This document shows, in pieces, positions 54,258-62,348 of a stretch of 64,000 nt of DNA. The stretch lies in assembly GCF_002258785.1 (NCBI RefSeq), contig NZ_NOYI01000021.1, positions 186,001 to 250,000 of the forward strand, read 5' to 3'. Made by a program: the position numbers and the translations under genes. Under the pieces are notes generated by a model that did no database searches, was not told the DNA's origin, and saw only the letters and a program-made list of their open reading frames with translations. Source of the DNA: Rhodococcus sp. 06-235-1A. Lineage in GTDB: Bacteria; Actinomycetota; Actinomycetes; Mycobacteriales; Mycobacteriaceae. Each line of letters begins with the position of its first letter. The stretch's first letter is position 1.

Positions 54258-55184
54258 TCATGCGAGGAAGACGGTCACGAGCGCTATGACGGGGATCGAG
54301 ACGAGCGTGGTCACGAACGCGGTGTCTCGGGCGAGCACCACGCCACGCTGGTAGCGGCTGGCAAAGACGAACACGTTCTGCGCGGTGGGCAGTGCCGATA
54401 TGACGACGATGGCGAACAGATCGTGACCGTCCAGACCGAACACGAACCGGGCCATGAGGTAGCCGAGCAGTGGTTGTAGCGCCATTTTGAACACCGTTGC
54501 CAGGGCAACGTCCCGCCGCGGACTGACGCCCTTCTGCAGTACTCGGGCACCGTAGAGGGACAGGCCGAAGGCGAGCAGTGCGCCGGGTACAGCGGCATTT
54601 CCGACCAGTTGGAACGGCTGCATCAACGCATCGGGCAGCTTGAATCCCGTGATCGACAGAACGAGTCCAGCGGCTCCGGCCAGCACGATCGGGTTTCGGA
54701 ACGGCGTCGTGACGGTCTTGAACAGGGAGACCTCGTCGATCTTGGTGGAGACGTCGAGGATCGTCACCGCGATAGGCGTGTAGATCATGATCTGGAACAG
54801 CAGCAGCGGAGCGACGAAGTTGGCGTCGCCCAGTACGAACACGGCGATCGGGATGCCCAGGTTGGCGGCGTTGACGTACGAACTTGCCAACGCACCGACG
54901 GTCGCGTCGGGTACGGCCCGCTTCAGCGCGAGCTTCGCTATGACGAAATAGATTGCTCCGACGAGCAGTGCCGTGGAGCCGGCGACGGCCAACACGGGCG
55001 AGAGTATGACCGACAGGTCCGAGTTCGCCAGTGTGACGAACAGCAGGGACGGTGTCGCGACGAAGAACACGAGTCGACTGAGGACGAATTGGCCGTGCTC
55101 GCCGAGCACTTTCAGGTGGGCGAGCAGGTAACCCAGTGCGATGACGACGAAGATGACGGTGAAGCCTTCGAGAACGCCGGACAT
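54258..55184 (-). CDS. AEC-family transporter
   Basis: 308 aa, about ten membrane segments in the auxin-efflux-carrier (AEC) two-repeat arrangement. The N-terminal VIFVVIALGYLLAHLKVLGE, the central NAANLGIPIAVFVLGDANFV with the conserved N-x-G-x-P crossover and the second-half SALPTAQNVFVFASRY are family hallmarks. Bacterial AEC proteins export or import organic acids such as malate and malonate; the substrate here is not predictable. No co-directional partner nearby other than the lipoprotein gene. Confidence 0.9.
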   Translation of the reverse strand: MSGVLEGFTVIFVVIALGYLLAHLKVLGEHGQFVLSRLVFFVATPSLLFVTLANSDLSVILSPVLAVAGSTALLVGAIYFVIAKLALKRAVPDATVGALASSYVNAANLGIPIAVFVLGDANFVAPLLLFQIMIYTPIAVTILDVSTKIDEVSLFKTVTTPFRNPIVLAGAAGLVLSITGFKLPDALMQPFQLVGNAAVPGALLAFGLSLYGARVLQKGVSPRRDVALATVFKMALQPLLGYLMARFVFGLDGHDLFAIVVISALPTAQNVFVFASRYQRGVVLARDTAFVTTLVSIPVIALVTVFLA

Positions 55185-55218
55185 CTACGAACTGCTCATC
55201 TCTTGCTAGGGAACGACA

Positions 55219-55254
55219 GAAAGGCCACGTAGCCGGATGGCTACGTGGCCTTTC
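55219..55254. terminator. Terminator of the cysteine-free ribosomal-protein operon
   Basis: Perfect 16-bp stem GAAAGGCCACGTAGCC and its complement with a GGAT tetraloop. It lies 12 bp downstream of the bS18 stop on the minus strand, in the gap to the AEC gene. Each strand ends the stem with CCTTTC, adequate for termination. Confidence 0.85.
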
Positions 55255-55266
55255 TCGAAAGCTGAT

Positions 55267-55521
55267 TCAGCGGCTGGTGAACGGCAGCAAAGCCATTTCA
55301 CGAGCGTTCTTCACTGCGACAGCGACCTGGCGCTGCTGCTGCGGGGTGAGCCCGGTGACCCGACGGCTACGGATCTTGCCGCGGTCGGAAATGAACTGAC
55401 GAAGAAGGTTGATGTCCTTGTAGTCCACCGTGGTGACCTTGGCGGCGTTCAACGGGTTCTTCTTCGGTCGACGACCCGCCTCTGCGCGGACCTTCTTCGA
55501 CGGTGCTCTCTTGACTGCCAT
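55267..55521 (-). CDS. rpsR2: 30S ribosomal protein bS18, zinc-independent paralogue
   Basis: 84 aa. Conserved bS18 core [20 protein letters not shown] and [20 protein letters not shown] with [13 protein letters not shown]. It has no cysteine, unlike the primary zinc-binding form with its CxxC motif, so it is the zinc-sparing (C-) paralogue that replaces the zinc form during zinc starvation and frees the metal. Last gene of the minus-strand operon rpmB-rpmG-rpsN-rpsR under the Zur-type boxes. Confidence 0.95.
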   Translation of the reverse strand: MAVKRAPSKKVRAEAGRRPKKNPLNAAKVTTVDYKDINLLRQFISDRGKIRSRRVTGLTPQQQRQVAVAVKNAREMALLPFTSR

Positions 55522-55535
55522 CTCTACCTTTTCCC

Positions 55536-55841
55536 TTACCAGCTCGACTTGTGGACGCCTGGCAGCTCCCCACGGTGTGCCATCTCGCGCATCTTCACGC
55601 GGGACAGCCCGAATTTCCGTAGGTAACCGCGCGGACGTCCATCCGCAGCGTCACGATTGCGCAATCGTACCGGACTCGAATCGCGTGGCAGACGCTGCAG
55701 TGCTGCTTGGGCCTGTGCGCGCTCGGAATCGCTGCTCGAGGGCTTGCGAATTATCTCTTTCAGCTCTGCGCGACGTGTTGCCCAGCGGGCGACGATGACC
55801 TTGCGCTGCTCGTTCTTCTCTATCTTGGACTTCTTCGCCAT
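55536..55841 (-). CDS. rpsN2: 30S ribosomal protein uS14, zinc-independent paralogue
   Basis: 101 aa from ATG 55841. Long C- type uS14 without the CxxC-x-CxxC zinc ribbon of the 61-residue primary form: [60 protein letters not shown] and the terminal PGVHKSSW. Binds the 30S head. Two bp downstream of rpmG and 14 bp upstream of rpsR, so co-transcribed and controlled by zinc through Zur. Confidence 0.96.
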   Translation of the reverse strand: MAKKSKIEKNEQRKVIVARWATRRAELKEIIRKPSSSDSERAQAQAALQRLPRDSSPVRLRNRDAADGRPRGYLRKFGLSRVKMREMAHRGELPGVHKSSW

Positions 55842-55843
55842 GG

Positions 55844-56011
55844 CTAACGCTCTTCCCGAAAATCGACGTGCTTGCGGACCACCGGGTCGTATTTCTTCAT
55901 CACCAGTCGGTCGGGGTCGTTGCGACGGTTCTTGCGGGTGACGTAGGTGTAGCCAGTGCCGGCGGTCGACTTCAGCTTGACGATCGGACGCACGTCCGTG
56001 CTCTTGGCCAT
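55844..56011 (-). CDS. rpmG: 50S ribosomal protein bL33, zinc-independent paralogue
   Basis: 55 aa. [20 protein letters not shown], then [20 protein letters not shown] and [15 protein letters not shown]: typical bL33 but lacking all four zinc cysteines. Its ATG shares one base with the rpmB stop. Part of the zinc-sparing operon. Confidence 0.95.
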   Translation of the reverse strand: MAKSTDVRPIVKLKSTAGTGYTYVTRKNRRNDPDRLVMKKYDPVVRKHVDFREER

Positions 56012-56247
56012 CAGATCTTCTCCCCACGTGCCCGGATTTTGGCGACCACGGCGTCGATGCCGTCGCGGTCGATGGTCTTGATGCCCTTGGTCGAGAGCGT
56101 GAGGGTGACGCGGCGGCCGAGGCTCGGTGCGTAGTACGTCTTGCGCTGGATATTGGGGTCCCACCTGCGGCTGGCGCGCACGTGGGAGTGCGAGACGGAC
56201 TTTCCGAAGCCGGGGGTGCGGCCGGTGACTTGGCAGTGCGCTGACAT
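56011..56247 (-). CDS. rpmB: 50S ribosomal protein bL28, zinc-independent paralogue
   Basis: 78 aa from ATG 56247. [20 protein letters not shown], then [20 protein letters not shown] and [20 protein letters not shown]. Only one Cys remains instead of the CxxC pair of the zinc form. First gene of the minus-strand operon; the Zur-type box at 56271 lies 23 bp upstream, where binding would block its promoter. Confidence 0.95.
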   Translation of the reverse strand: MSAHCQVTGRTPGFGKSVSHSHVRASRRWDPNIQRKTYYAPSLGRRVTLTLSTKGIKTIDRDGIDAVVAKIRARGEKI

Positions 56248-56270
56248 TGAGCACTCCTTTCTTGCCGTTA

Positions 56271-56288
56271 TGACAATCGTTTTCGACA
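56271..56288. promoter_or_regulatory. Zur box, rpmB-proximal
   Basis: TGACAATCGTTTTCGACA resembles the actinobacterial Zur operator (AT-rich centre with TGA/TCA-type symmetrical ends). It lies 23 bp before the rpmB start and matches the second site near the MRF gene over the first ten bases (TGACAATCGT). Zur with zinc would repress the zinc-sparing ribosomal genes. Confidence 0.75.
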
Positions 56289-56324
56289 AAGCGTGTTCAC
56301 GAATGTAGCGTGGATCCACAGGTA

Positions 56325-56343
56325 ATGACAATCGTTGTCGAAA
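56325..56343. promoter_or_regulatory. Zur box, MRF-gene-proximal
   Basis: The core TGACAATCGTTGTCG at 56326-56340 is a near-perfect palindrome (TGACAA, tcg, TTGTCG). It lies 13 bp upstream of the GTG start of the MRF-like gene, and with the other site makes a divergent Zur-controlled promoter region. Confidence 0.75.
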
Positions 56344-56355
56344 AGAAGGGCGCTC

Positions 56356-57618
56356 GTGAACAACTCACCGGACGATCGAACCCCGATGGTCCTCGTCTCC
56401 GGCTGGACCGGAGCCATGGACGCAGTGGTGACCTCGCTCCTCGCGCCGGGAACCGTCGCAGTCCGCCACGATCTGAGCCGAGTCGCCGAAGGGGTCGTAC
56501 GGCGCACGCTCTATGTGCTGGGCGAGAATCCCCGCGAGACCATCCTGGAACTAGCGCACGGCTGTGTCTCCTGCACGCTCCGCGAGGACCTGTTGCCGCT
56601 GCTGCGTGCACTGTCGACGCGCAGCAATGTCGATCGCATCGTGCTCGCGATGGACCCCGCTCTCGAACCCGAGGCGCTGTGCTGGGCCGTCGAAAATGTC
56701 GTCGTGGCGGGCGTCGTCGGGCAGATCGACGGCCCGGCCTCGAGGGATTTGCGCATCGAGGCCGTGATCGGCTGCCTCGACGCCGCAACCTGGTTGGCCG
56801 ACGCCACCGGCGACGACGCATTGGCCGACCGCGGCGTGGTCGCCAGCGGAGACGACGATCGAACCGTCGCGCAATTGGTGGTGGGACAGGTCGATTATGC
56901 CGACGCTCTTGTCGTCACCGCCGGTCCCGAGGTCGATGCGTGGGAACGTGCTCGGCTTTCTGCTGTCCTCGCGCGGTTGGCACCGAACGCACCTGTGGTC
57001 TGGGTCGACCGGGACGTAATGGTCGACGCCCCAGCACTTCTCGCGTGTGTCCCTGCCGATGCGCGACGCGGTGCGATCACCGATGCGCACTCACCGCTGT
57101 TGCGTGGTGAGCCGCCGTTGACCGTCGACTGCGGAGTCACGCTCGTGGAATTCACTGCGACGCGGCCGTTCCACCCCGAGCGTTTGCACGAGGCCATCGA
57201 CGTGCTGCTCGACGGTGTCGTCACCGCGCGGGGCCGGGCGTGGGTTGCCACGCAGCCCGACGAGGCGCTGTGGATCGAATCGGCCGGCGGCGGGCTGCGG
57301 GTGGCCAGTGCCGGAAAGTGGCTTGTCGCAATGACTCCGGAGCAACAGGACCGCGTCGACACCACTCGACGGGCGATGGCGGCACTGCGGTGGGACGACG
57401 AGTTCGGCGATCGAGACACCTCGCTGGTGATCCTCGTTCACGAGGCCGACCCCACCGAGATCGACCGAACGCTCCAGTGGGCGTTGGTCTCCGACGACGA
57501 AATGACCGACCCATCGGCATGGTCCGGCTGGACCGATCCGTTCGGCCAATGGCACGAAGACCCCTGCGAGAGCAGTGAATCCCCGTACGCAGAACAAGCA
57601 CGAGAGGCAACAGAATGA
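56356..57618 (+). CDS. MRF-like ribosome-hibernation-factor-recruiting CobW-type protein
   Basis: 420 aa from GTG 56356 with GAAGGG upstream; a TTG 21 nt earlier would lie inside the Zur box. Related to CobW/P47K GTPases and, by its place beside the C- ribosomal genes, to the mycobacterial Mpy-recruitment factor (MRF), which links zinc starvation to ribosome hibernation. The CobW metal motif appears as [16 protein letters not shown]. However, the expected P-loop is degenerate ([18 protein letters not shown] lacks GKT), so GTPase activity is uncertain. C-terminal CobW-C-like region includes [20 protein letters not shown]. Coupled to rpmE by ATGA. Confidence 0.82.
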   Translation: MNNSPDDRTPMVLVSGWTGAMDAVVTSLLAPGTVAVRHDLSRVAEGVVRRTLYVLGENPRETILELAHGCVSCTLREDLLPLLRALSTRSNVDRIVLAMDPALEPEALCWAVENVVVAGVVGQIDGPASRDLRIEAVIGCLDAATWLADATGDDALADRGVVASGDDDRTVAQLVVGQVDYADALVVTAGPEVDAWERARLSAVLARLAPNAPVVWVDRDVMVDAPALLACVPADARRGAITDAHSPLLRGEPPLTVDCGVTLVEFTATRPFHPERLHEAIDVLLDGVVTARGRAWVATQPDEALWIESAGGGLRVASAGKWLVAMTPEQQDRVDTTRRAMAALRWDDEFGDRDTSLVILVHEADPTEIDRTLQWALVSDDEMTDPSAWSGWTDPFGQWHEDPCESSESPYAEQAREATE

Positions 57619-57875
57619 AACCAGGCATCCATCCCGACTACCACCCGGTGGTGTTCCAGGACTCGAGCACCGGCAACAAGTTCCTCACCAGATCCACCGT
57701 GACCTCCGCGCGCGAGACCGAGTGGGAAGACGGCAACACGTACCCGCTGGTCGTCGTCGATGTCTCGTCCGAATCGCACCCCTTCTGGACCGGAGCCGCG
57801 CGCGTGATGGATACCCAGGGACGCGTCGAGAAGTTCGAGAAGCGATACGGCCGCCGAAGCCGAAAGGACGCCTGA
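57615..57875 (+). CDS. rpmE2: 50S ribosomal protein bL31, type B (zinc-independent)
   Basis: 86 aa. [32 protein letters not shown] and the C-terminal [20 protein letters not shown] are diagnostic for type B bL31, which lacks the zinc cysteines. Start overlaps the MRF-like stop. Expected to replace the zinc form when zinc is scarce. Confidence 0.96.
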   Translation: MKPGIHPDYHPVVFQDSSTGNKFLTRSTVTSARETEWEDGNTYPLVVVDVSSESHPFWTGAARVMDTQGRVEKFEKRYGRRSRKDA

Positions 57876-57878
57876 GTC

Positions 57879-58046
57879 ATGGCTGTTCCGAAGAGAAAGA
57901 TGTCGCGCTCGAACACTCGGAGTCGTCGCGCCCAGTGGAAAGCCGTCGCGCCGGATCTGGTGACGGTGCGTTTTCAAGGTCGGGAGTTCCGAGTGCCCCG
58001 CAGACTGGTCAAAGCAGTGCAGTCCGGGGTGTACGACCCGAGTTGA
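57879..58046 (+). CDS. rpmF: 50S ribosomal protein bL32, cysteine-free paralogue
   Basis: 55 aa, 3 bp after rpmE2, with AAAGGA upstream inside the end of that gene. [20 protein letters not shown] is the bL32 signature. The C-terminal half ([20 protein letters not shown]) has no cysteines, so it is a zinc-sparing form consistent with the operon. It is embedded in a longer open frame of the opposite phase and is easily missed. Confidence 0.93.
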   Translation: MAVPKRKMSRSNTRSRRAQWKAVAPDLVTVRFQGREFRVPRRLVKAVQSGVYDPS

Positions 58047-58051
58047 CCCCG

Positions 58052-58095
58052 TCGTGCGCGTTTTGCGTAGTTGCAGGTACGCAAAACGCGCACGA
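58052..58095. repeat. Perfect 18-bp hairpin downstream of rpmF
   Basis: TCGTGCGCGTTTTGCGTA at 58052-58069 and its exact complement at 58078-58095, with an 8-nt loop. It begins 5 bp after the rpmF stop and ends 25 bp before the VIT gene. It can terminate the Zur-type operon, although no T tract follows. It resembles the DUF559-flanking hairpins in architecture but not in sequence. Confidence 0.9.
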
Positions 58096-58120
58096 GGGCG
58101 GAGCCCGGTACGTTTGTTCG

Positions 58121-59185
58121 ATGAGTCGAACGGAACCCTCTGCGAAGGACGTCAAGCGTTGGCGGCAGTACCTCGCCGACGAGAGGGCCGAGGCTGCCGT
58201 CTATCGCGATCTGGCAGGCCGACGCACCGGCGAGGAGCGCGAGATACTCCTGGACCTCGCCGATGCGGAAGGCCGCCACGAGCAGCATTGGCGAAATCTG
58301 CTGGGTGAACGGGTCGGTAAGCCATTGAAGGGCGACATCCGCACTCGCATCCTCGGTGTCTTGGCGCGCCGTTTCGGTTCGGTATTCGTACTCGCGTTGG
58401 CGCAGCGAGCCGAGACTCGCTCGCCGTACGCCACCGAAGCCGATGCAACGGAGGCGATGACCGCCGACGAGCAGATCCACGCCGAGGTCATCAGGGCGCT
58501 GGCAGCTCGCGGTCGCAATCGACTGTCCGGAACCTTTCGGGCCGCGGTGTTCGGTGCCAACGATGGGCTGGTGAGCAACCTGGCTCTCGTTCTGGGCATC
58601 AGCGGCTCCGGGGTGTCCAACCACATCGTTCTTGTCACCGGACTCGCGGGCCTGCTCGCCGGTGCGCTGTCGATGGGTGCGGGCGAATACGTCTCCGTCC
58701 GTTCGCAACGCGAGTTGCTCGAGGCGTCGTCCCCCGACAGTGCGGCGCGCGATGCCGTCCAACACCTCGACGTCGACGCCAACGAACTGGCGCTGGTGTA
58801 CCGAGCCAGGGGAATGACCCACGAGGAGGCCGACGCCAAAGCCTCGGAAGTGTTGCGGCTGTTGCCCACCGACGACGAGATGGCTCCCGACGTCGACGAG
58901 CACGAGTCCATCGGAACAGGCCTCGGTGCGGCCGGAGCCAGCTTCTGCTTCTTCGCCTCCGGGGCGGTCATTCCGGTGTTGCCGTACCTCTTCGGTCTCG
59001 AAGGCTATGTGGCCCTTGCCGTTGCCGCCGTCCTCGTCGGAATTGCCTTGATCTGCACCGGTCTGGTGGTGGGCCTCCTCAGCGGTGGACCGCCCGTCAA
59101 ACGCGCTCTGCGACAGCTGGCCATCGGCTACGGCGCGGCTGGGGCGACTTATCTGTTGGGCTTGACATTCGGCGGGGGAGTGTAG
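58121..59185 (+). CDS. VIT1/CCC1-family transporter with ferritin-like N-terminus
   Basis: 354 aa from ATG 58121. Residues about 1-130 form a rubrerythrin/ferritin-like helical domain with Glu and His ligands (DERAEAAVYRDLAG, EEREILLDLADAEGRHEQHW, ADEQIHAEVIRAL). The membrane part (about 150-354) is the VIT1/CCC1 iron/manganese exporter family: FRAAVFGANDGLVSNLALVL, AGALSMGAGEYVSVRSQREL and five hydrophobic segments. The fusion probably senses or delivers Fe/Mn for efflux at the membrane. It follows the Zur-type operon but is separated by the hairpin. Confidence 0.92.
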   Translation: MSRTEPSAKDVKRWRQYLADERAEAAVYRDLAGRRTGEEREILLDLADAEGRHEQHWRNLLGERVGKPLKGDIRTRILGVLARRFGSVFVLALAQRAETRSPYATEADATEAMTADEQIHAEVIRALAARGRNRLSGTFRAAVFGANDGLVSNLALVLGISGSGVSNHIVLVTGLAGLLAGALSMGAGEYVSVRSQRELLEASSPDSAARDAVQHLDVDANELALVYRARGMTHEEADAKASEVLRLLPTDDEMAPDVDEHESIGTGLGAAGASFCFFASGAVIPVLPYLFGLEGYVALAVAAVLVGIALICTGLVVGLLSGGPPVKRALRQLAIGYGAAGATYLLGLTFGGGV

Positions 59186-59227
59186 GGGCCGGCGTCTTGG
59201 GCAGGCTTGCACCCCGTTGAGCCCCAT

Positions 59228-59243
59228 CGACGGGATCCCGTCG
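59228..59243. repeat. Perfect 16-nt palindrome
   Basis: CGACGGGATCCCGTCG, fully self-complementary, in the 255-bp gap between the VIT and phosphatase genes, 42 bp after the VIT stop. Could be a dimeric-regulator site or a short terminator stem. Confidence 0.4.
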
Positions 59244-59367
59244 GAGCATGACACTTCCGTGCATTCAGTCCCGCTTCCCTTCCCGGATCGATGGGAACTC
59301 GTTCGGACGTGGTGGTCGGTAAGGGCTCGCGACGGGATTGTCCTCGTTCGTCCCGTTGTGCATCGGT

Positions 59368-59412
59368 GTTCGTGTGCTGTTCACCTCGAGTGCTCCGTTC
59401 TGTTCAGCGTTC
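59368..59412 (+). promoter_or_regulatory. PHO-box-like direct repeats upstream of the phosphatase gene
   Basis: Direct repeat units of 11 nt: GTTCGTGTGCT, GTTCACCTCGA and the weak GTGCTCCGTTC, then after one base GTTCAGCGTTC. GTTCACC is the actinobacterial PhoP/RegX3-type PHO-box core. The array ends 28 bp before the ATG of the secreted phosphatase, matching a phosphate-starvation role. Confidence 0.55.
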
Positions 59413-59440
59413 GAGGGGGCTCTGCCGTCACGATCGATGC

Positions 59441-61159
59441 ATGACGCTCAATCCCGCAGGCGAGACTGTCGCGACCGGAATCCCGGGCACGCTCGCCGAG
59501 AACATGACCATGGCAGAGCAGCACGATTGGCATCGGTCGTTCCTGCGGCGGCACCCGGTCAGTCGACGCAATTTCCTGGTGGGAGCGGCGGCTACGGCCG
59601 CCGCTGTAGGCGTCGGGAACTCGGCCTTCGCTCGCACTGCCTACGCGCAGGACGCCCCACTTGCTGTGGCCGGGCGGCACATGGGATTCGGAAACGACCC
59701 GGCGACGCAGCTGCGGTTCTCGGCTCAACTCTCGCGCAATCCCGGGATCACCGGAGTCTTCCTCGACCACGGCCCCACGCCTGCACTGGGCGCGACGACG
59801 TCCGCCGAGGTGCGCAACCTGATCAGCCAAGTGCCACAGACGGACGGCGGCATTCTGTCTGCCGAGCAGTACTACGTGCACGTACCCGTCGACAATCTGA
59901 CGCCGAAGCTGCCGCACTACTACCGCTGGCGAACCGCAGACGGCTTCGTCAGTGACATCAGGAGCGCGTCCCCGGCGCTGCCGACCGGTCGTATCGCTCC
60001 GTTCCGGTTCACGATGATGGGCGATCAGGGCGTCGACGAAACACCCTCGCAGCCGGCGGGTCTGGTGGCGGGCGACTACGACGACCAGTACTACAAGGCG
60101 GACAACGAGCCGTCGGTCAAGCACGCGCGCAACATAAATCGGCAGATCGAGGCGTCGCGTCCGGACTTCCACATCCTCGCTGGCGACATCGCGTACGCGG
60201 ACCCGTCGGGTGCCGGTCTTCCTCCTCAGTTCGCGAAGCACGGGCAGACCCCGCCGAAGGGATTCGACAAGTTCAACCCCTTCGTCTGGGACGGCTACTT
60301 TCAGGCGATCGAAGCCAGCGCATCGACCGCGCCGTGGTTGTTTGCCACCGGCAACCACGATATGGAAGCGCTGTACAGCCCCAACGGATACGGCGGCCAT
60401 GCGGCTCGTCTGGAACAGCCGACCACCGGGCCGAAGGGCTGCCCGTCGGCGTACTCGTTCGTTTACGGCAACACCGCCGTTCTCTCGCTCGACGCGAACG
60501 ACGTCAGCTACGAGATCAAGGCCAATACCGGGTACAGCGGGGGAGCCCAAAACACCTGGGTGGAGCAGACTCTCGCGAAATACCGTGCCGATCCGAACAT
60601 CGACTTCATAGTCTGCTTCTTCCATCACTGCGCGTACTCGACGACGTCCACCCACGCGAGCGACGGAGGCGTGCGCGACGCGTGGGTGTCACTGTTCGAC
60701 AAGTACGAGGTGGATGTGGTGCTCCAGGCCCACAATCATGTCTTCGAGCGCACCGATCCCATCCGTGGCAATCGCGCGACGCGGGTCGCCGGTGACAACG
60801 CGACGGTCTGTGGAAAGATCGACGGCACCGTGTATTACACCGTGGGCGGGGGCGGCCGTCCCCGATACACGTTCCAGGACGGCGAAGGCGTCAGCTACCG
60901 AGGCCACGAGTTACCCGACACGGCAGTTCCGAACAGCTACGTATGGGCGCCGGACGGCACCAAGTCGGCCGAGTCCATCACCTGGTCTCGGGTGCGGTTC
61001 CTCAACTACTCGTTCGTCAGAGTCGATGTGGTGCCCGGTATTCCGGGGATCACACCCAGCAAGATGATCATCGGCGCCATCGACGAATACGGCAACGAAT
61101 TCGATCGGTTGACGTTCACCCGAGACATCCCGATCGGACCGAGGTTCGGTTCCTCCTGA
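59441..61159 (+). CDS. Tat-exported metallophosphatase, purple-acid-phosphatase-like
   Basis: 572 aa from ATG 59441. Twin-arginine signal SRRNFLVG at 41-48 followed by an Ala-rich hydrophobic stretch and a likely AYA cleavage near 69. An N-terminal fibronectin-like domain precedes the calcineurin-type metal site: MGDQG, ILAGDIAYADPSG, FATGNHDMEAL, CFFHHCAYS and VLQAHNHVFERTDP supply the Asp, Asn and His ligands of a binuclear centre. The C-terminal QAHNHVFER and GGGGRP fit purple acid phosphatases more than PhoD. Extracytoplasmic phosphate scavenging is the likely role. Confidence 0.92.
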   Translation: MTLNPAGETVATGIPGTLAENMTMAEQHDWHRSFLRRHPVSRRNFLVGAAATAAAVGVGNSAFARTAYAQDAPLAVAGRHMGFGNDPATQLRFSAQLSRNPGITGVFLDHGPTPALGATTSAEVRNLISQVPQTDGGILSAEQYYVHVPVDNLTPKLPHYYRWRTADGFVSDIRSASPALPTGRIAPFRFTMMGDQGVDETPSQPAGLVAGDYDDQYYKADNEPSVKHARNINRQIEASRPDFHILAGDIAYADPSGAGLPPQFAKHGQTPPKGFDKFNPFVWDGYFQAIEASASTAPWLFATGNHDMEALYSPNGYGGHAARLEQPTTGPKGCPSAYSFVYGNTAVLSLDANDVSYEIKANTGYSGGAQNTWVEQTLAKYRADPNIDFIVCFFHHCAYSTTSTHASDGGVRDAWVSLFDKYEVDVVLQAHNHVFERTDPIRGNRATRVAGDNATVCGKIDGTVYYTVGGGGRPRYTFQDGEGVSYRGHELPDTAVPNSYVWAPDGTKSAESITWSRVRFLNYSFVRVDVVPGIPGITPSKMIIGAIDEYGNEFDRLTFTRDIPIGPRFGSS

Positions 61160-61167
61160 GTGCCCAG

Positions 61168-61207
61168 GTGAGTGGAACTTCGACCCCTGCCACGAAGTTC
61201 CACTCAC
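61168..61207. terminator. Perfect 15-bp hairpin between phosphatase and corA
   Basis: GTGAGTGGAACTTCG at 61168-61182 and its exact complement at 61193-61207 with a 10-nt loop, in the convergent gap of 64 bp. Bidirectional terminator, although no T tract is present on either strand. Similar in design to the solo hairpin at 58052. Confidence 0.75.
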
Positions 61208-61223
61208 ATGCGGCGAAGCCGCT

Positions 61224-62240
61224 CTACAACCACTTCTGGCGCTTGAACACCACGTACAGCGCGCTGGAACAGATCACCATGGCGACCAGTGCGAGTGGGT
61301 AGCCGAACTGCCATTTCAATTCGGGCATGTCGTCGAAGTTCATGCCGTAGATGGCGGCGATGAGCGAGGGCGCGAAAAGGATTGCGCCCCAGGATGAAAT
61401 GCGCTTGACCTGTTCGTTCTGTTCCAGGCTGACCTGAGTCATGTTTCGCATTTCTTCGTTCTGCTGCTGCGCCACCATCGTGGAGTGCACGGTCATCGCG
61501 TTATGCAGATTGGAGCGGAACGCCTCGATGCGGTCCGAGATGCGGATCGCGTGGTCCAGCACGTCGCGCAGGTTGCGTTGTAGTTCCACATCGACGTGAT
61601 ACTTGTCAGACCCGCGCTTGAGCGATTCGATCATGTCGACCAAAGGCTTGGCAGCACGGTCGAATTCGGATACCTCACGCAGCAGTGAATAGATTCGGCG
61701 CGACACGCTCGGATCGCCGGTGAACAGTTGATCCTCGATCTCGTCGATGTCGGTTTGCAAGCCCTTCATGACGGGAACGTATTCGTCGACGACTTGGTCG
61801 AGGATGCCGTACAGGATCGCTTCTGGCCCCAGTCCTAGCAGTTCGGGGGATTCCTCGAGCCGGTGCCTCACCTTCCCGAGTTCGGGTGATTCGGCGTGGC
61901 GAATGGTGACGACGAAATCGGGTCCAAGAAAAATGTGCAATTCGCCGAATTCGACCTTTTCGGTCTCGTCGATATATCTGGCTGGGCGCAGTACGACGAA
62001 GAGCTGCTCGGCATACCGTTCGAGCTTCGGCCGTTGATGTGCCGCAATGGCGTCCTCGACGGCCAGTCGGTGCAGCCCGAATTCGTTGGCCACAGCGTTG
62101 ATTTCGCTGAGCTCGGGTCGGTAGAGGCCAATCCATGCCATTCCGTGGCGATCTCGCATGCACTCGAAAGTGATATCGAGGCTTTCGGGATTCGCGGTTC
62201 GCTTCCCCTCCACGTAGACGGCGTTGTCGACGATCGGCAC
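61224..62240 (-). CDS. corA: CorA-family Mg2+/Co2+ transporter
   Basis: 338 aa. A large cytoplasmic funnel of charged helices (about 1-270) is followed by two C-terminal membrane segments. The invariant GMN motif is at 299-301 in IYGMNFDDMPELKWQFGYPL, and the extracellular loop has MPEL. Signature helix stretch LLGLGPEAILYGILDQVVDE and VDMIESLKRG. Forms a pentameric channel for Mg2+, also Co2+ or Ni2+. The tail FKRQKWL is basic as usual. Monocistronic on the minus strand. Confidence 0.96.
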   Translation of the reverse strand: MPIVDNAVYVEGKRTANPESLDITFECMRDRHGMAWIGLYRPELSEINAVANEFGLHRLAVEDAIAAHQRPKLERYAEQLFVVLRPARYIDETEKVEFGELHIFLGPDFVVTIRHAESPELGKVRHRLEESPELLGLGPEAILYGILDQVVDEYVPVMKGLQTDIDEIEDQLFTGDPSVSRRIYSLLREVSEFDRAAKPLVDMIESLKRGSDKYHVDVELQRNLRDVLDHAIRISDRIEAFRSNLHNAMTVHSTMVAQQQNEEMRNMTQVSLEQNEQVKRISSWGAILFAPSLIAAIYGMNFDDMPELKWQFGYPLALVAMVICSSALYVVFKRQKWL

Positions 62241-62348
62241 TTCGGGTCACCTCGGTTCGAGAAAAGAAGTGTGCCGGACGGCACCCGATCGAGACTATCG
62301 CCTGAACCGAGAGGCGATGCAGCAGCGAGTGCATTTCGCGCATGTGCC

